A stretch of DNA of 64,000 nt from Aquiflexum lacus (lineage in GTDB: Bacteria > Bacteroidota > Bacteroidia > Cytophagales > Cyclobacteriaceae): contig NZ_JABFHF010000018.1 in NCBI RefSeq assembly GCF_015476655.1, positions 61,543 through 125,542 of the forward strand, in the 5' to 3' direction. Shown here piece by piece: positions 34,192 to 43,068 of this stretch (its first letter is position 1; every line of letters starts with the position of its first letter). The position numbers and the translations under genes were made by a program. The notes under the pieces were generated by a model. That model saw nothing but the letters and a program-made list of their open reading frames with translations. It did not search any database and was not told the DNA's origin.

Positions 34192-35670
34192 ATGAATCGA
34201 AATAACGATAAATTCCTCTTTGAAGCACTCACCTACGACGATGTGCTTCTTGTCCCGGGATACTCAGAAGTCCTACCGCGCGACACCAACACTTCCACTC
34301 AACTTACCAAAAACATCAGGCTGAATATTCCTTTGGCTTCTGCGGCTATGGATACGGTTACAGAAGCTGAATTGGCCATAGCCATTGCCTTGGAGGGCGG
34401 CATTGGCTTTATTCACAAGAACATGTCCATTGAGAAGCAGGCTGCCCAAGTAAGGAAGGTGAAGCGTTCTCAGGCAGGGATGATTTTAGATCCCATTACA
34501 TTGGACATCAGTGCTAAAGTAAGAGATGCCGAAGCCATTATGCGTGAATTTCATATCGGAGGTATTCCCGTGGTTGATAATCAAAGGACGCTGAAGGGTA
34601 TCATCACCAACAGAGACCTACGCTTCATTAAAGATCCCCATGTGAAAATCATGGACATTATGACCAAAGAGAATCTGATTACTGCCAAAGCAGGAATTTC
34701 TTTGGAGCAGGCAGAGGAAATCCTTCAGGAATATAAAATCGAAAAATTACCCATTGTCGATGATGAAAATAAACTGACAGGGCTGATCACTTACAAGGAT
34801 ATACTTAAAAGAAGGGATAAACCTTTTGCATGCAAGGATGAATTTGGAAGATTGCGGGTTGGGGCAGCAGTTGGTGTCACGGCAGATATTGTAGAAAGAG
34901 TTGAAGCCCTCAAAAATGCAGGAGTAGATGTCGTTTCTATCGACACCGCCCATGGACATTCTAAGGGTGTAATCGAAACCTGCAGGAAAATCAAAGATGC
35001 TTTTCCCGAGCTAGATGTAATTGTAGGAAATATTGCCACGCCCGAGGCTGCTTTGGCATTGGCAGATGCCGGCGCGGATGCTGTAAAAGTCGGAGTGGGT
35101 CCTGGGAGTATATGTACCACCAGGGTGATTGCAGGTGTGGGGGTTCCACAGCTTTCTGCGGTTTTTGAATGTGCCGAAGCCCTCAAAGGAAAGAATGTTC
35201 CAGTCATAGCAGATGGTGGTATCCGCTATTCCGGCGATTTGGTCAAGGCCATTGCTGCAGGGGCGGGATCTATCATGATCGGTTCGCTTTTGGCAGGAAC
35301 AGAAGAAGCACCGGGAGAAATGATCATTTTCGAAGGAAGAAAATTCAAGTCCTATAGAGGCATGGGTTCTTTGGAAGCCATGGAATCCGGATCTAAAGAC
35401 AGGTATTTCCAAGATGCTGAAGACAACATCAAAAAACTTGTTCCGGAAGGTATTGTCGGAAGGGTTGCCTACAAAGGTCTTGTCTCAGAAGTTTTGTACC
35501 AATTGGTAGGAGGGTTACAGGCCGGTATGGGTTACTGCGGCACCAAAACCATTGAAGACCTTCAAAGAGACGGTAAATTTGTAAAAATTACCGCTGCCGG
35601 TGTCAAAGAATCACACCCTCATGATGTCAGCATCACAAGGGAAGCGCCTAATTATTCTGCCAAAATGTAA
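34192..35670 (+). CDS. guaB: Inosine-5'-monophosphate dehydrogenase
   Basis: A 492-residue enzyme that oxidises IMP to XMP with NAD, the first committed step of GMP synthesis. The barrel begins with [20 protein letters not shown]. Two CBS domains are inserted at about 95-210 ([18 protein letters not shown]). The catalytic Cys308 lies in GPGSICTTR and the flap contains the family's [10 protein letters not shown]. Length and all motifs are normal. It has its own promoter and is followed by a strong terminator, so it is a single-gene transcript. Confidence 0.98.
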   Translation: MNRNNDKFLFEALTYDDVLLVPGYSEVLPRDTNTSTQLTKNIRLNIPLASAAMDTVTEAELAIAIALEGGIGFIHKNMSIEKQAAQVRKVKRSQAGMILDPITLDISAKVRDAEAIMREFHIGGIPVVDNQRTLKGIITNRDLRFIKDPHVKIMDIMTKENLITAKAGISLEQAEEILQEYKIEKLPIVDDENKLTGLITYKDILKRRDKPFACKDEFGRLRVGAAVGVTADIVERVEALKNAGVDVVSIDTAHGHSKGVIETCRKIKDAFPELDVIVGNIATPEAALALADAGADAVKVGVGPGSICTTRVIAGVGVPQLSAVFECAEALKGKNVPVIADGGIRYSGDLVKAIAAGAGSIMIGSLLAGTEEAPGEMIIFEGRKFKSYRGMGSLEAMESGSKDRYFQDAEDNIKKLVPEGIVGRVAYKGLVSEVLYQLVGGLQAGMGYCGTKTIEDLQRDGKFVKITAAGVKESHPHDVSITREAPNYSAKM

Positions 35671-35690
35671 TTTTATGATCCCATGAAATA

Positions 35691-35723
35691 AAAAAGCGAT
35701 AAGTCAACTTGTCGCTTTTTTTG
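35691..35723 (+). terminator. guaB intrinsic terminator
   Basis: A 13-bp stem (AAAAAGCGATAAG with CTTGTCGCTTTTT, one G:U pair) with a 4-nt loop and following T-run, 20 bp after the guaB stop. Confidence 0.88.
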
Positions 35724-35798
35724 TTTTAACCCTGATTATTTAATTGAAAAAGACGAACTTTGATATGATCTGGGTTAATTTTAAAATAATAAAGTAAT

Positions 35799-36833
35799 AT
35801 GGCCAAATACCTGTTTTCCCTTTTCTTCATGATCAGTTTTTTTTCTTGTAATGAAGAAAAAAAAACTAAGATCCCCGAAATTCCATCCGGCTGGCAAAAG
35901 TTGGATACGCCAACCAAAGCATCTCTTAGGGGTTTATCTCCTTTGACAGATCAGATTGTTTGGGCCAGTGGTTCTAACGGAACTTGGCTGAGAACACTCA
36001 ACGGAGGAGAAACATGGGAATCAGGGGTTGTTGCGGGATTGGATACGGTCGATTTTAGGGATATTGAGGCAATAGACGCGAATACTGCAATAGTCCTTTC
36101 AGCTGGTCAGCCTGCGGTGATTTACAAAACAAATAATGGAGGAAATAATTGGGAGAAAAAATTTCAAGGATCCGATGAGGATTTTTTTGATGGGATGGAT
36201 TTTATCCATAACAAGGGCTACGTGGTTGGTGATGTGGTAAATGGCAAATGGGCATTAATTGAGACAAAGGATGAGGGTGATACCTGGAGGGTGTTGGAAT
36301 TGTCTCCCGATGGACCAAAAGGCGGAGGCTCATTTGCTGCGAGCGGTTCTGGCATTTTGGTGGATTATGACAACATTTGGTTTGCTAGTGCCGGCAATGC
36401 CAGCAAGATTTACCATTCCTCAGATAATGGTTACCATTGGAATACTTATGACACTCCCATCATTCAGGATAAAGATTCCCAAGGGATATTTTCATTGGCA
36501 AAAATCGGAGGTCAGGTAATGGTAGGTGTAGGAGGTGATTTTCTTGAAATAGATGGAGTGGGCAAAAACTTTGTCATTTCCGTGGATGACGGAAAAACCT
36601 GGCGCTTAGGCGAAGGACAAGCACCTTCAGGATTCAGGTCTGGGGTTCAGTATTTTCAGAGATTTCATTGGCTGATCTGTGTTGGTCCCAATGGATCTGA
36701 TTTTTCCAAAGATGGAGGCGAGAATTGGGTCAGATTTTCAGATGAGGGTTATCATGCGGTCAAAATGGATAAAACAAGCACATCGGTTTGGGCCTCAGGC
36801 AGCAATGGTACTGTTGCAAAACTGGCTTATTGA
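35799..36833 (+). CDS. YCF48/BNR-repeat propeller lipoprotein
   Basis: A 344-residue lipoprotein (lipobox FFSC, Cys18). It folds as a beta-propeller of YCF48-like repeats: WASGSNGTWLRTLNGGETW at the start, VIYKTNNGGNNW, KIYHSSDNGYHW, and SDFSKDGGENW with a closing VWASGSNGT. The first and last repeats are almost the same, which suggests a closed ring. Similar proteins are annotated as photosystem II stability-like or oxidoreductase-like in Bacteroidota, with no proof of function. The gene is preceded by the guaB terminator and stands alone. Confidence 0.82.
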   Translation: MAKYLFSLFFMISFFSCNEEKKTKIPEIPSGWQKLDTPTKASLRGLSPLTDQIVWASGSNGTWLRTLNGGETWESGVVAGLDTVDFRDIEAIDANTAIVLSAGQPAVIYKTNNGGNNWEKKFQGSDEDFFDGMDFIHNKGYVVGDVVNGKWALIETKDEGDTWRVLELSPDGPKGGGSFAASGSGILVDYDNIWFASAGNASKIYHSSDNGYHWNTYDTPIIQDKDSQGIFSLAKIGGQVMVGVGGDFLEIDGVGKNFVISVDDGKTWRLGEGQAPSGFRSGVQYFQRFHWLICVGPNGSDFSKDGGENWVRFSDEGYHAVKMDKTSTSVWASGSNGTVAKLAY

Positions 36834-37014
36834 TATTTCGAATTCTTTTTTGGTAGTGGTGAGCGGTAAATTTACCAAACATTTTGGGGGAGGCTTGTCA
36901 AATTCTCCTATCTTGTATTATCTTTAAATCCGATCAGTAAATAATTTAAATCCAGATTCTGATCTAATCCCATAACTTTAGAAATCCTTTTTAAACCTAT
37001 TGAATTATACAACT

Positions 37015-37752
37015 ATGTTTGATATTATCCCATCTATATACCTTATCAACGGTAAGTGTGTCCGTTTAAAAAGGGGTGATTTTGCAACCCAGGAAGTGAT
37101 TTCCAACAATCCTTTGGAAATAGCAAAGGCATTTGAGGACCATGGTATCAAGTGGCTGCATTTGGTTGATTTGGATGGTGCAAGGCGAGGAGAACCTAAA
37201 AATTACCATATCTTGGAAGCCATAGCCGGTTATACAGATTTGACAGTTGACTTTACGGGAGGAATCTCAACAGATGGTGATGTGCTCAAGGCATTCGAAT
37301 TTGGGGCGAAAACCATCACAGCTGCTTCAGTTGCGGCATCTTTTCCTGAAAGATTTTCTCAATGGCTTGTCTCCTATGGAAGGGAAAAAATTATCCTTGC
37401 CGCGGATACCAATCCCTCCGATTTGAAAATCAAAACCAGAGGATGGCTGAAAAAAACTGAAATTGATCTTTTTGATCATATTGAGTTATTCTATGAAAGA
37501 GGTCTCAAATACCTGAAGGTATCAGACGTAACTAGAGATGGCGTAATGGAAGGTCCGAATTTTGAACTATACCAAAAAATCGTTGGCAAATTTCCCGGGA
37601 TTCACTTGGCTGCAAGCGGTGGTGTCAGGAGCATTGATGACTTCAAAAAACTTAAGGATATGGGTGTTACCGCAGTGGTCTTTGGAAGGGCTTATTATGA
37701 AAACTTAATCAGTCTGGAGGATTTGGATAAGTTTATGGCAGAAAATGTATAA
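37015..37752 (+). CDS. HisA-like TIM-barrel protein lacking the first catalytic Asp
   Basis: A 245-residue protein that aligns with HisA, the ProFAR isomerase of histidine synthesis, throughout: LHLVDLDGARRG, the second catalytic Asp in ILAADTN, SDVTRDGVMEGPNFELY and AASGGVRSIDDF. The N-terminal motif, usually IPAIDLxxGKCVRL, reads IPSIYLINGKCVRL. The proton-transferring Asp is Tyr9, from codon TAC. The first phosphate loop is also altered (FTGGIST in place of GGGIR). It stands alone with no other his gene. It may be a divergent paralogue with another activity. The ATG at 37015 is chosen over an upstream TTG. Confidence 0.85.
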   Translation: MFDIIPSIYLINGKCVRLKRGDFATQEVISNNPLEIAKAFEDHGIKWLHLVDLDGARRGEPKNYHILEAIAGYTDLTVDFTGGISTDGDVLKAFEFGAKTITAASVAASFPERFSQWLVSYGREKIILAADTNPSDLKIKTRGWLKKTEIDLFDHIELFYERGLKYLKVSDVTRDGVMEGPNFELYQKIVGKFPGIHLAASGGVRSIDDFKKLKDMGVTAVVFGRAYYENLISLEDLDKFMAENV

Positions 37753-37777
37753 AGCTGGTTATTTACCAGCTTTTTTT
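37751..37777 (+). terminator. Terminator after the HisA-like gene
   Basis: AAAGCTGGT pairs with ACCAGCTTT around a 5-nt loop, followed by T7. It begins at the stop codon of the gene and lies before a convergent gene ending at 37786. Confidence 0.85.
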
Positions 37778-37785
37778 ATGATATT

Positions 37786-39027
37786 TCAATATTCCATTTT
37801 TAATTTAGATAGGACTGGTTTCCTTTCTTTTTCCCTTTTCAACTCCAACTGATACAGATATTCCCCCAATTCTGCGAAGAAAGGAAAAGCAATTTCTTCA
37901 TATTCATAGGTATCGTCATTCAGCGTTTTGTTGGCATTGGTGTAGATAACCGCAGTCACCAAAAACTCAATGCCTTCTTCAAAGTCCACAAAATAGGATC
38001 CATCCAATAAATGTCCGTATGCATTGCCAGTTTTGTTGAAAATCCTGAATTGTGCTGGAATTGGGTTTTTGTCGGTACCGAACTTGAAAAACTTGGAATA
38101 GCTGTCATAGTATTCAGGAAGATAATATTTGGGATAATCGCTCTCGCCGGGCAGCATGGACATGTATTGGAGTATAAAGTTTCGGTCCTCTTCTGATATA
38201 TTGAATCTCTCATTTGAGGCGAATTTCTCAGGAAATACAATCCTTTGGACTACCCCATGGAAATCCGAGAGGGCAAATTTATTTTTAAATGTAAAGTCCA
38301 TCGGTTCTTCAATCAATTCCCCTTTGCTGAAATACGCTTTTCCGATTTTGGGATGATCAAGGTTTGAATAGATATTATCGGTTTTTCTTTCGGGTATTTC
38401 AAGAATGACCTTACCTTCCTCATTCAGGAAACTAACAGGATTAAAGTACCTGTTTTCTTCTTCACTCATCGGCATGCTCAATCTGTGGTTGATTGCTGTA
38501 TGGTTCATGCCTTTTTCCTGCATTTTTGAATTGATATAATCCTGACCTAAAAGTTCATAGAGTCGGTTGTAAGCATCATTGTCACTGACCAGCAAGATTT
38601 TCTTGATGTAATGCGAGATACTGGGCAGCAAGGTCAGAGCGCTGCTGTCATTATCAGCGGGCAATTGCGATGGACGGACCGAATCGGTCAGCATCACACT
38701 TTTCGCCGTTAGTCCATAAATATCCTGTTCACCAAGCCACTCCAAAGCCAATATGGCCACAGGTAATTTGACCGTACTGGCAGGATAAAAATATTTGTCG
38801 TCATCAAGTCTGAAATCGAAATCCCGGAAAGAGGGCACATTGTTTTCATCTCTATCGATCTGGGTATAGACAATCTGAACTTGATATTCATCAGGATTTT
38901 GAAGCACCTTTTTCAGAACAGGATAGGTATCAGGGATATCTTCAAAAGGTTTTTGGTCTTTCGTTTGGCAGGATATAAGAATAGAGAGGCAAAGTAAGAT
39001 GCTAAAGAAATTGGTTTTGAGAGACAT
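37786..39027 (-). CDS. Class A beta-lactamase-fold serine hydrolase lipoprotein
   Basis: A 413-residue lipoprotein (lipobox LISC, Cys20). The three catalytic elements of the penicillin-binding/class A fold are in order: Ser84-Thr-Val-Lys87 (PASTVKLP), Ser148-Asp-Asn150 (LVSDNDAYN) and Lys332-Thr-Gly334 (FNKTGNAYG). I do not see an ExxLN omega-loop Glu, and there is an insertion of roughly 90 residues between SDN and KTG relative to true class A enzymes. An esterase or peptidase role, or cell-wall substrates, is more likely than antibiotic resistance. It stands alone, convergent with the HisA-like gene. Confidence 0.82.
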   Translation of the reverse strand: MSLKTNFFSILLCLSILISCQTKDQKPFEDIPDTYPVLKKVLQNPDEYQVQIVYTQIDRDENNVPSFRDFDFRLDDDKYFYPASTVKLPVAILALEWLGEQDIYGLTAKSVMLTDSVRPSQLPADNDSSALTLLPSISHYIKKILLVSDNDAYNRLYELLGQDYINSKMQEKGMNHTAINHRLSMPMSEEENRYFNPVSFLNEEGKVILEIPERKTDNIYSNLDHPKIGKAYFSKGELIEEPMDFTFKNKFALSDFHGVVQRIVFPEKFASNERFNISEEDRNFILQYMSMLPGESDYPKYYLPEYYDSYSKFFKFGTDKNPIPAQFRIFNKTGNAYGHLLDGSYFVDFEEGIEFLVTAVIYTNANKTLNDDTYEYEEIAFPFFAELGEYLYQLELKREKERKPVLSKLKMEY

Positions 39028-39147
39028 TAGATGAAATTTAGATATTATTTGATACTAGAAATTTAAAGATATTAAACCAGTGTCAGAATTTATTTCTACT
39101 TGCGGAATTACTAAAATTCTAACCAATTAAATCAAATCCCTTCATTC

Positions 39148-40203
39148 TCACAAACCAGAAATTACTTTATGCAACTGGATCAGGTCTTCGGGATGGTGAG
39201 TAGCAGAAACTACAATTCTGTTGGCTAATGGATCGAAAGGGTTTGGATAAGGGAAAGAGGAAACAATAATACCTGACTGAAACAACTTTTCTGACCATGA
39301 TTGATCTGGAAATGAAAATATAGGATAACCTTCTACAAAATTGAAAACATTTAAACTGTTGGTCAAATTCTGAAAGAGTCTGATATTTTCTTTGAGTTTT
39401 TGTTGCTGACTTTGATAGAGGTACTCTGCTTGAAGAAAAGCCTGTAAATATCCCGGTGCCGGAGGAGATGAAGACCTGAAGATATTTGTTCCGGCAATTT
39501 CATCTATCGTTGCAGCATCGCCAAGTAATATCCCCGCAGGCAGAGACAACCCTTTATTCAAGGATCCTGATACCAACAACCTGACAGGCAAATGTTTCCA
39601 TTGGCTGTAGGTCCCGTAGATTCCTTTTCCCAATACTCCAAAAGCATGGCTATCATCTATGAGTAAAGTATAATCATGTCTATCAGGAAGGTTTTTGATC
39701 CAATCAAACTGATGGACTGTCGGTATTAAAGGATCTACTGCATTGGCCAAAATCAGGATTTTTGAATTGGGCAATTCCTCACTTTTCTTTATGCAGGATT
39801 CTGCCCAGGTGATATGATCTAAAAAAGGATCTGTGTTTATACCATGCGGTAAAATGGCAGGATGGGTATCGGGGGCAACAAATACATGGTCTGCATGCTT
39901 GGATAAAAACTGTACTGCTGCCATTCCCGCCAGAAAGCCACTACTCCAAACCAGGGATTTTTCTGCCCCGGCCTTTTCAGCAAAGAAAGTTTCAAATTGA
40001 TGGTAAGCATGCAGCCTGATATTGTTGATCCTGCTGAGTCCGTGGCTGATGCCATATTTGGTAATGCTGCCTATGATCAATTTTTCAAATTCTGGAACAT
40101 TACCCATCCCCAAATAAGCCGTCCCACTGAAAAACAGGTATTCTGATCCCTGATAGTTGACCGTTCTGTCTATTTTGGATTGAAGCTCAAGGGGACTGAT
40201 CAT
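39148..40203 (-). CDS. PLP-dependent AONS-family acyltransferase (BioF/Kbl-like)
   Basis: A 351-residue PLP enzyme of the alpha-oxoamine synthase group. Diagnostic motifs are YLGMGNVPEF, SHGLSRINNIRLHAYHQFE, the cofactor-contacting DDSHAFGVLG (Asp183/Asp184, His186) and the Schiff-base Lys217 in VSGSLNKGLSLPAG. These enzymes condense an amino acid with an acyl-CoA or similar. BioF (biotin) is the best-known relative, but no other biotin gene is near, and the protein is somewhat shorter than BioF (about 385). I therefore leave the substrate open. Confidence 0.82.
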   Translation of the reverse strand: MISPLELQSKIDRTVNYQGSEYLFFSGTAYLGMGNVPEFEKLIIGSITKYGISHGLSRINNIRLHAYHQFETFFAEKAGAEKSLVWSSGFLAGMAAVQFLSKHADHVFVAPDTHPAILPHGINTDPFLDHITWAESCIKKSEELPNSKILILANAVDPLIPTVHQFDWIKNLPDRHDYTLLIDDSHAFGVLGKGIYGTYSQWKHLPVRLLVSGSLNKGLSLPAGILLGDAATIDEIAGTNIFRSSSPPAPGYLQAFLQAEYLYQSQQQKLKENIRLFQNLTNSLNVFNFVEGYPIFSFPDQSWSEKLFQSGIIVSSFPYPNPFDPLANRIVVSATHHPEDLIQLHKVISGL

Positions 40204-40433
40204 GAGTTAAGACTTTTTGACTTTGCTTTAAAAAGGTAATTTTTCCCGGGATTGGAAGCATCAAAAGTAAATAAAGAAAAGCAATTTCACCTAGCAATTA
40301 AAAGAGACAGGGGTGAATGAAAAATACAAACTCTTCAAAGAATATCCATTTTCGGTTTAATTTTCATTTATTTGTATTCCAGATGGTTCCCTTACCGGAT
40401 TTATTGCATCAAGTTGATTTCATTTATTCCCAC

Positions 40434-41108
40434 ATGTCCTTTCGGTTTAAGCATTATCACCCTTTTGTACTCATTTTATTATTTGTATCGCTGACATTAA
40501 ATTCCTGTCAAGATACCCTTTGTGGATGTGAAAGCTTTGAAAATATTTATTCAAACGATTTTTCAAAAATGGACCTGCACAATTTTGAAAATGGGAGACT
40601 TTTTGTTTTTCAGAATGATACGATCTTGGGAAATTATAACAATGAGGAAGTATCTGTGACCATACCAGGCCTTCCTTATCATAATGTGGTGAGGGTGACC
40701 ATTGAGCTATTAATCCATGACAGTTGGGATGGCAATCTGGACGAAGGCTTCAGTGGTCCTGATTTTTGGTTTATGAAAGTAGATGGGGAGGAAGTCATGA
40801 GAACTACATTTTCCAACAGTCCCTGTGAATCCACATACTGTATCAGGCAATCCTATCCACATGATTATTTTAGGCAAAATTTACCCAAAGAAGGTGCTAT
40901 CCAAACAATTCTTCCCGGTCTTTGTCATTTGAGGGGAACACCCAACGGTACTACAAAGTACCGAGTTACCAGATTGATTAAACATGAAGGCCCCAGTGTA
41001 AAACTTACATTGGGTGATGAACTGGTACAGACCAATAGCCCTGATCCCAAATGTGATGAAAGCTGGTCAGTGGGAAAAATTGAATTGTCAACTTTTGTGG
41101 TGCAATGA
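40434..41108 (+). CDS. Hypothetical lipoprotein
   Basis: A 224-residue predicted lipoprotein. The ATG at 40434 starts a signal peptide ending in the lipobox LNSC (Cys25). The chain has several cysteines after the anchor (CQDTLCGCES, SPCESTYC, GLCHL, PKCDES), which suggests disulphides or metal binding in the periplasm. No family is recognised. Its TGA stop overlaps the ATGATG at the start of the Wzi-like gene, so the two genes are translationally coupled, pointing to an envelope role related to that protein. Confidence 0.6.
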   Translation: MSFRFKHYHPFVLILLFVSLTLNSCQDTLCGCESFENIYSNDFSKMDLHNFENGRLFVFQNDTILGNYNNEEVSVTIPGLPYHNVVRVTIELLIHDSWDGNLDEGFSGPDFWFMKVDGEEVMRTTFSNSPCESTYCIRQSYPHDYFRQNLPKEGAIQTILPGLCHLRGTPNGTTKYRVTRLIKHEGPSVKLTLGDELVQTNSPDPKCDESWSVGKIELSTFVVQ

Positions 41109-41116
41109 TGTTGGTT

Positions 41117-42811
41117 ATGAAGACAATCCGAAAGTTATTAATCTCAGTATTTCTCCTTATTCTGGCAACTTCGGCGGCCCTTGCGCAAACAGTACCGGTC
41201 GGATCCCCTGTCTTGGATGAATATATGAGGAGAATGCAGTTGCTTGGTGAATTGAGTAACAAAACCTCTTTTAATATTCGTCCATTATACCCAGTCTATG
41301 CTTTTGACAAAGAAATTGGATTCGATCTTGATGGTTCATTTGCAGATTTTGAGAATTCAGAGTTTTATGGATTTTTGGACGAGAAAGAAAAGGTCAAAAT
41401 TCTAGCATTACCCTTCACCAATAGGTTCCAGTACAATTCACATTATGCCTTTGGCCAGAACAATGGGGCCATGATTCCAAACAGAGGAATGCAGAATGTG
41501 ATCAGTGCCGGAGTTTTTGCGCAATATGGGAAACTCAGTATTCAGCTCCAACCTGAAATCATTATTGCCGAAAATAGAGAATTCCAAGGTTTTCCAATAG
41601 AACATCAATCTACCATTTTGTATTATTACGAGTACCTCAACCGGATCGATATGCCGGAAAGGTTTGGAACAGCAGCTTATATCCGGCTACTGGGAGGACA
41701 GTCAAGTATTCGCTTTAACCATAACGGCGTTTCATTTGGGCTATCAACTGAAAATTTATGGTGGGGACCGGGAAAAAGAACATCTCTCATCATGAGCAAC
41801 AATGCACCTGGATTTCTGCATTTTACTTTAAATACGCAAAAACCAATAGAAACTAAGATAGGGAGTTTTGAAGGTCAGGTGATTTCCGGGTTTTTGAGAA
41901 GTACCGATTTCCTTCATCCACATTCAGATTATATATTTCAGAACAATTTTGTCTACTTTCCAAAAAGAGAGGATGGAAACAGGTATATCTCAGGGTTGAT
42001 TATATCTTATCAGCCCAAGTGGATTCCGGGATTGTCTTTGGGCTATGCTTCTGTCAATCACATGTATCAGTCAGACATGGACCGATTTGACGATTACCTC
42101 CCAATATTCAATGGAGAAAAAAGGCTCAGCAACGTATTTAATCCGGTGAGAAATAGGAGACAGCAATTCAGCTCAGGATTTTTTAGATGGATGAGTGCTG
42201 AAGGACATTTTGAATTTTACGGAGAATATGGCACCAATGGCAATAGTAGGAGGTTGATGGATTTCATGATTACGCCTGAAAGAAACAGAGGGTTTACTTT
42301 TGGATTTTCCAATCTAATGCCCTTAAAGGGGGAAAATCAATTTATTCAATTCAGTGCTGAAATGACACAAACCGGGCAGACCATCAGACAAAGTATCCGA
42401 GACTTGGATACTTGGTATATCCACAATCATGTCCGCCATGGATATACCCATCAGGGTCAGGTACTCGGGATGGGCTACGGTCCCGCAGCCAATGTCAACT
42501 GGGCAGAGATCGCTTGGGTAAAAGACTTCAATAGGGTAGCATTCCATTTTGAACGGATCGTGTACAACAATGATTTCTATTATTTCAGATACGAAGCTTC
42601 CAAAGATTGGAGGAACAAGTATGTGGATTTGGTGCCATCTTTAATTACAGATTGGCGGTTTGGAAACCTATTATTAAATGCCAAGCTACAAATGGTTAAC
42701 ACCCTCAACTATAAATGGTATCTTGAAAATGTACCTGATATTTATTTTGTTCCGGGACTGGATAAAAAGAACATCGTAGCTAATTTTGGGGTGAGCTATA
42801 TATTGAAGTAG
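41117..42811 (+). CDS. Capsule-assembly Wzi-like outer-membrane protein
   Basis: A 564-residue outer-membrane beta-barrel protein with a signal peptide (MKTIRKLLISVFLLIL..., cleavage after AALA). Characteristic segments are FNHNGVSFGLSTENLWWGPGKR, ISGFLRSTDFLHP and a C-terminal barrel strand ending SYILK. They match the Wzi/CapsuleAssembly family, which binds capsular polysaccharide at the surface in enterobacteria. Two start codons overlapping the upstream stop (41105 and 41108) are alternatives to the ATG at 41117. No capsule synthesis genes are in the window, so the ligand here is not known. Confidence 0.83.
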   Translation: MKTIRKLLISVFLLILATSAALAQTVPVGSPVLDEYMRRMQLLGELSNKTSFNIRPLYPVYAFDKEIGFDLDGSFADFENSEFYGFLDEKEKVKILALPFTNRFQYNSHYAFGQNNGAMIPNRGMQNVISAGVFAQYGKLSIQLQPEIIIAENREFQGFPIEHQSTILYYYEYLNRIDMPERFGTAAYIRLLGGQSSIRFNHNGVSFGLSTENLWWGPGKRTSLIMSNNAPGFLHFTLNTQKPIETKIGSFEGQVISGFLRSTDFLHPHSDYIFQNNFVYFPKREDGNRYISGLIISYQPKWIPGLSLGYASVNHMYQSDMDRFDDYLPIFNGEKRLSNVFNPVRNRRQQFSSGFFRWMSAEGHFEFYGEYGTNGNSRRLMDFMITPERNRGFTFGFSNLMPLKGENQFIQFSAEMTQTGQTIRQSIRDLDTWYIHNHVRHGYTHQGQVLGMGYGPAANVNWAEIAWVKDFNRVAFHFERIVYNNDFYYFRYEASKDWRNKYVDLVPSLITDWRFGNLLLNAKLQMVNTLNYKWYLENVPDIYFVPGLDKKNIVANFGVSYILK

Positions 42812-42877
42812 GAAGGAGGGAAGTAGGAAGTTGGGATGATGACGATGTCGGATGACAGATGACCGATGTTTAAAAAA

Positions 42878-42946
42878 GACGGAAGACGGGAGACTGAAGA
42901 CGGAAGATGCGGTTTGTTGTCATTGCGCCTGCCTTCCCTTGGCAGG
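42878..42946. repeat. GACGGAAGAC tandem repeats and a small palindrome
   Basis: 42878-42909 holds four imperfect 7-8-bp units of GACGGAA/GACTGAA type, complementary to the CTTCCGT/CTTCTGT units at 16724-16751. 42929-42946 is an inverted repeat (CCTGCC, 6-nt centre, GGCAGG) related to the palindrome at 9739-9758. The rest of the 257-bp gap shows no gene. Confidence 0.65.
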
Positions 42947-43068
42947 AGGAACACATGATATTCTTTGATTGGTTTTGAATAAGCCTTTGTGCGACGTAGC
43001 AATGTCAAGCCTGGAATGTGGATTGAGGTTTCAACCCAAGCAAAAAAAATCCAAGAAAACTAACCAAA

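Noticed and set aside
37786..39027. Antibiotic-resistance class A beta-lactamase
   Set aside because: The omega-loop Glu motif is not seen and the spacing between motifs is unlike true class A enzymes.
41005..41262. Frames antisense to the lipoprotein/Wzi junction
   Set aside because: They overlap two plus-strand genes with signal peptides and a coupled stop/start, and show no protein-like features.
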